47,904 nt of DNA from Acanthaster planci (Eukaryota > Echinodermata > Asteroidea > Valvatida > Acanthasteridae). Below the pieces are notes generated by a model, which was not told the DNA's origin, ran no database searches, and saw only the letters and a list, made by a program, of their open reading frames with translations. Shown one piece after another: positions 47,201-47,904 of the stretch. The first letter of the stretch is position 1. Each line of letters opens with the position of its first letter. The stretch spans positions 202,057 to 249,960 of the forward strand of contig NW_019091663.1 in NCBI RefSeq assembly GCF_001949145.1, in the 5' to 3' direction. The position numbers and the translations under genes are program-made.

Positions 47201-47904
47201 TTTCTTTGCATAGGTTGTTTCTTAAATAACGGAGACTATATTATAAAGTATTTGCTGTTTTCGCCATGTTCAAAAATACCACCACAGTCAACGAATCCAG
47301 TGTTAGACCAACGATTGTGTTCAGCGGGTTTCTTCCTTCTTACTTGCCATCTCGATAATCGTCAGTGACTACTAACCCTCTGGTGATTTGTTCAATCCTA
47401 GCCATACATTCCTGTTGCCAAGACTTTTGAGAGCCTCCTGTTTAAACCCGTAGTTGGCATAACTGCTGTGAATTCCTGGCAAGGTGGCGTTGTATCTCCG
47501 AGCACATTCAGCCTGGGCCTGGAGAACAAAAAATAAAACTCATCAGGTTTACCTTTTCTAAAAGTTTGGTTTGATTTAAGAACCAACAGCATCAACAACG
47601 TACAAGCAGCAAGGGGTAATAGATCCCGACATGAAGGTGTGAAAACAAAGATGAAAAGGCTGCTTGTCATTGGCCTAGATTGGTACTTGGTTGTCAGGGC
47701 ATGGTCAGGGAGAGATGGGTTGGCACGCAATGGTAAACACTGCAGTGTGTTGTGATAGGCAGTGTCAATGGCAAGGATTGTAATCGTCCAAAGAATCTTG
47801 ATGAAAGGGCTTCAGTCTAATGTCCAAGTCTGTGGACCTCACCTCTGACGCTGTGAAGTGAATCTGGGGAAACTCTGCTGACAGTGTGTCAAAATTGTAA
47901 CAAT
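32097..47904 (-). CDS. Mannose-receptor-like multi-CTLD type I membrane lectin, 5' end outside window
   Basis: Predicted cell-surface C-type lectin of the mannose-receptor type, likely an endocytic or immune recognition receptor. Exons in coding order: 47904-47843, 47518-47377, 47007-46846, then cassette B (46589-46569, 46289-46123, 45814-45750) or cassette C (43187-43167, 42919-42753, 42391-42327), then 41131-41028, 40140-40002, 39629-39535, 39249-39083, 38801-38699, 37438-37194, 36348-36171, 35580-35320, 34788-34618, 32716-32642 and 32218-32097. With one cassette the 2279 joined bases are open for 758 residues to TAA, with all phases consistent. They encode five CTLDs (the first partial), a Thr/Pro-rich stalk, one transmembrane helix and an 11-residue tail. 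Only the fourth CTLD in lettered order (D) keeps the EPN sugar-binding motif. The mannose receptor itself has eight CTLDs, so more are expected beyond the right edge. Confidence 0.9.
32642..32716 (-). CDS. Lectin Thr/Pro-rich stalk exon
   Basis: A 75-base phase 1-1 exon between TATTTCATAG and a GTAAAT donor. It encodes LSTKASTTGGTTTGQPPPVP, a likely O-glycosylated stalk between CTLD F and the membrane. The frame stays open with or without it, so it could be optional. Confidence 0.62.
32840..33283 (-). pseudogene. Unassigned coding-like fragment, possibly retroelement-derived
   Basis: An open frame from 33283 encodes a polar, helix-prone stretch (MEVQWLKLERNRLSELSLR, then LSEKG). After a likely one-base shift near 33100 the coding character continues in another frame (WKLPEDTQGYASLKARDR...) to about 32850. 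It lies inside a lectin-gene intron and looks like a decayed retroelement ORF, but no family is recognised. Confidence 0.3.
34618..34788 (-). CDS. Lectin CTLD F, C-terminal-half exon
   Basis: Encodes EFQWNDGSLYYYTNWAGEYP, then NACVQLSTEGSGQWRNSDC and AGYVCVAPY. EPN reads EYP and WND reads WRN. Acceptor AATATGGCAG, phase 1 in, phase 1 out at GTAAGA. Confidence 0.9.
35320..35580 (-). CDS. Lectin CTLD F, N-terminal-half exon
   Basis: A proline-rich linker (APQPPPPDPPSG) precedes DCRKGWIAVDDRCFFF, the helices, and KIWLGLFCQDG. Acceptor TCTATTTGTAG, phase 1 in, phase 1 out at GTAAGG. Confidence 0.9.
36171..36348 (-). CDS. Lectin CTLD E, C-terminal-half exon
   Basis: Encodes FQWLDGWPVQYTNWAKGYP, then NDVLNDCVVM and GWRNVNCYSYAHPTVCK. 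The EPN site is lost (YPIGSND) and WND reads WRN. Acceptor TTTTTTTACGGACAG, phase 0 in, phase 1 out at GTAGGC. Confidence 0.9.
36744..37135 (+). repeat. Dispersed repeat family 1, copy 2
   Basis: Matches 17847-18277 along its length in the same orientation. It lies in the intron between the two halves of CTLD E and contains one ambiguous base (36834). The terminal hairpin arms seen in copy 1 are largely lost. Confidence 0.8.
37194..37438 (-). CDS. Lectin CTLD E, N-terminal-half exon
   Basis: A proline-rich linker (DTKGNPQPVPYEPCP) leads into YEDSCFRVFTYNSSNANAVA, then DCEEDGAYLPSLGD and SAWLGMRRG. Phase 1 in, phase 0 out at GTAAGA. Confidence 0.88.
38001..38195. mobile_element. Fold-back MITE with 69-bp inverted repeats
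   Basis: Left arm 38001-38069 and right arm 38127-38195 are inverted copies; the inner 28 bases (GTAGCTTGGCCCACAGGCAA and beyond) pair perfectly and the outer part has some mismatches. It lies in the intron between CTLD D and CTLD E. A palindromic TACATGTACA cluster lies just outside at 37960-37982. Confidence 0.88.
38699..38801 (-). CDS. Lectin CTLD D, last exon
   Basis: Encodes VNYCAQLSNN, then GKWSDVDCEKENGFICEMP. WSD replaces WND conservatively, so CTLD D is the one domain here likely to bind calcium and sugar. Phase 0 in, phase 1 out at GTGAGA. Confidence 0.9.
39083..39249 (-). CDS. Lectin CTLD D, core exon with EPN motif
   Basis: Encodes NDVWIGLSRFGKFDQYYWAD, then FTNWALGEPNG. EPN is the calcium-site-2 motif of mannose-type C-type lectins. 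Acceptor TTTTCTGCAACAG, phase 0 out at GTAAGG. Confidence 0.92.
39535..39629 (-). CDS. Lectin CTLD D, helix exon
   Basis: Encodes SMAEPKTWIEAHKECQFRSG followed by QLASIHSQGVQ, the two-helix start of a CTLD. Phase 2 in, phase 1 out at GTACAC. Confidence 0.82.
40002..40140 (-). CDS. Lectin CTLD C end and CTLD D start
   Basis: Finishes CTLD C with QWEDHNCGLRRPYICK, then a linker (EPIIVTQKPPE) and the first strand of CTLD D (GECFEGTYKLKD). Acceptor AATCTGTAG, phase 1 in, phase 2 out at a weak GTTCGT donor that the next exon's frame supports. Confidence 0.85.
41028..41131 (-). CDS. Lectin CTLD C, C-terminal-half exon (shared by both cassettes)
   Basis: Encodes WSDGTEYDPKTAEWSSDDP, then TNNNNMEYCALINEN. 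The EPN position reads DPT, so classical mannose-type binding is doubtful. Acceptor TTTTTTTATGCAG, phase 2 in, phase 1 out at GTAAAA. Confidence 0.9.
42128..42293. mobile_element. Fold-back MITE with 75-bp inverted repeats
   Basis: Left arm 42128-42202 (GGGCGTTTCACAATAGTGCG...GTCGACCC) and right arm 42219-42293 (GGGTCGAC...CACTATTGTGAATCGCCC) are inverted copies around a 16-base loop. It sits 34 bases from the donor of cassette C exon 3 and is absent at the matching place in copy B. Confidence 0.92.
42327..42391 (-). CDS. Cassette C exon 3
   Basis: Encodes IGRETESFWIGLNNMASAGN and then W, ending in phase 2 at GTAAGT. It joins 41028-41131 to read GNWIWSDGTEYD, a normal CTLD core. Confidence 0.88.
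42753..42919 (-). CDS. Cassette C exon 2: CTLD N-terminal half
   Basis: Encodes CPDGWYFGLGLCYYV, then WEEAEQWCNLNKGHLTTLN and VGDEREYIKSL. Acceptor CATCCTACAG, phase 1 in, phase 0 out at GTGAGT. It is the twin of 46123-46289. Confidence 0.9.
43167..43187 (-). CDS. Cassette C microexon (21 nt)
   Basis: Acceptor TTTCTGCAG, then TACCTGGCC through TCCAT, then donor GTGAGT. Phase 1 in and out; it adds (L/V)PGPENP before CPDGW. Confidence 0.75.
43457..44119. mobile_element. Fold-back element made of degenerate GGCGTTATAACGCC palindromes
   Basis: Outer arms 43457-43495 and 44081-44119 are inverted copies (CGGTGGCTGATCTCCGCC against GGCGGAGACCAGTCACCG, plus a shared ACACTTTTTT). Inside are two arrays, about 43491-43695 and 43805-44078. 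Each consists of some twenty-base imperfect palindromes of the form TAGGGCGTTATAACGCCCTA, separated by about 110 bases of unrelated sequence. No coding capacity. Confidence 0.85.
44401..44590 (+). repeat. Dispersed repeat family 2, copy 2
   Basis: Matches 11033-11218 in the same orientation over colinear blocks (AATGTTACATTGA, CTCATGAATAT, AAGCAAAAAA, CCTTTGAAATACTGAAACA). It lies between the two lectin cassettes. Confidence 0.75.
45750..45814 (-). CDS. Cassette B exon 3
   Basis: Encodes IGNETESFWIGLNNMACAGD and then W, ending in phase 2 at GTAAGT. No following C-terminal-half exon was found before cassette C, so the only in-phase partner seen is 41028-41131. Confidence 0.82.
46123..46289 (-). 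CDS. Cassette B exon 2: CTLD N-terminal half
   Basis: Encodes CPDGWYFGLGLCYYV, then WEEAEQWCNLNKGHLTTLN and VCDEREYIKSL. The acceptor CATCCTACAG is preferred to an upstream CAG because it restores the CPDGW start. It is almost identical to 42753-42919 (one amino-acid change, Gly to Cys). Phase 0 out at GTGAGT. Confidence 0.88.
46569..46589 (-). CDS. Cassette B microexon (21 nt)
   Basis: Acceptor TTTCTGCAG, then TACCTGGCC through TTTAT, then donor GTGAGT. Phase 1 in and out; it adds (L/V)PGPESL before CPDGW. Its twin lies at 43167-43187. Confidence 0.75.
46846..47007 (-). CDS. Lectin CTLD A, exon 3
   Basis: Encodes YYVYQDGRVINNVNW, then ESNPTGDVNDCVSL and YWQHESCFKLAGLVCE. The EPN position reads SNP and the WND position reads WQH, so canonical calcium-dependent sugar binding is unlikely. 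Phase 1 out at GTAGGT, compatible with either microexon 46569-46589 or 43167-43187. Confidence 0.88.
47377..47518 (-). CDS. Lectin CTLD A, exon 2
   Basis: Encodes AQAECARRYNATLPGIHS, helix 2 and the hallmark NVWLGLNKSPEG. Acceptor GTTCTCCAG, phase 0 in, phase 1 out at GTTAGT. Confidence 0.88.
47843..47904 (-). CDS. Lectin CTLD A, exon 1 (partial at window edge)
   Basis: Encodes CYNFDTLSAEFPQIHFTASE, the CTLD start up to the first helix. Donor GTGAGG after GAG, phase 0. The exon continues past the window edge. Confidence 0.8.

Overview
The window is animal genomic DNA: intron-rich, A+T-leaning, with GT/AG introns, phase-consistent exons, scattered G/C homopolymer runs and many small inverted-repeat transposons. 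The gene content (a DSL/EGF Notch ligand and a mannose-receptor-type C-type lectin) and the repeat style suggest an invertebrate deuterostome such as a lancelet, hemichordate or echinoderm. I cannot name the species. Two ambiguous bases occur (36834, 43378).

Region 1, 1-4522: no gene recognised; its end is the presumed promoter of the first gene. Region 2, 4523-about 25580 (+): a complete 11-exon gene for a predicted 1301-residue type I membrane Notch ligand: signal peptide, MNNL, DSL, 22 EGF repeats, a cysteine-free juxtamembrane region, a transmembrane helix and a 76-residue tail with overlapping NxxN and FxNPxY motifs. Twenty EGF repeats lie in or mostly in one 2.26-kb exon. Splice phases agree at every junction and the joined length is a multiple of three. 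A 2.2-kb 3' UTR, carrying a long hairpin, probably ends at AATAAA 25556.

Region 3, 25.6-32.05 kb: a mobile-element block between the two convergent genes. It holds a tRNA-derived SINE, a roughly 4.8-kb segment bounded by 40-bp inverted repeats with two opposed fragments of a Penelope-like reverse transcriptase inside, and an abutting 285-bp MITE-like element. Region 4, 32.05-47.9 kb (-): the 3' part of a mannose-receptor-like gene, running off the right edge. It encodes CTLDs called A to F here, a Thr/Pro-rich stalk, a transmembrane segment and a very short tail. With one copy of the duplicated block included, the joined frame is open for 758 residues.

The most interesting observation is in the lectin gene. 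A three-exon block (21, 167 and 65 nt) encoding the N-terminal half of one CTLD is tandemly duplicated. Both copies have intact splice sites and exactly equal exon lengths, and both fit the same upstream and downstream phases. Using both in series shifts the frame into a stop, and only one C-terminal-half exon exists. This is the arrangement expected for mutually exclusive splicing of alternative half-domains. One copy carries two extra cysteines. The introns also hold several fold-back elements, including one built of degenerate GGCGTTATAACGCC palindromes.
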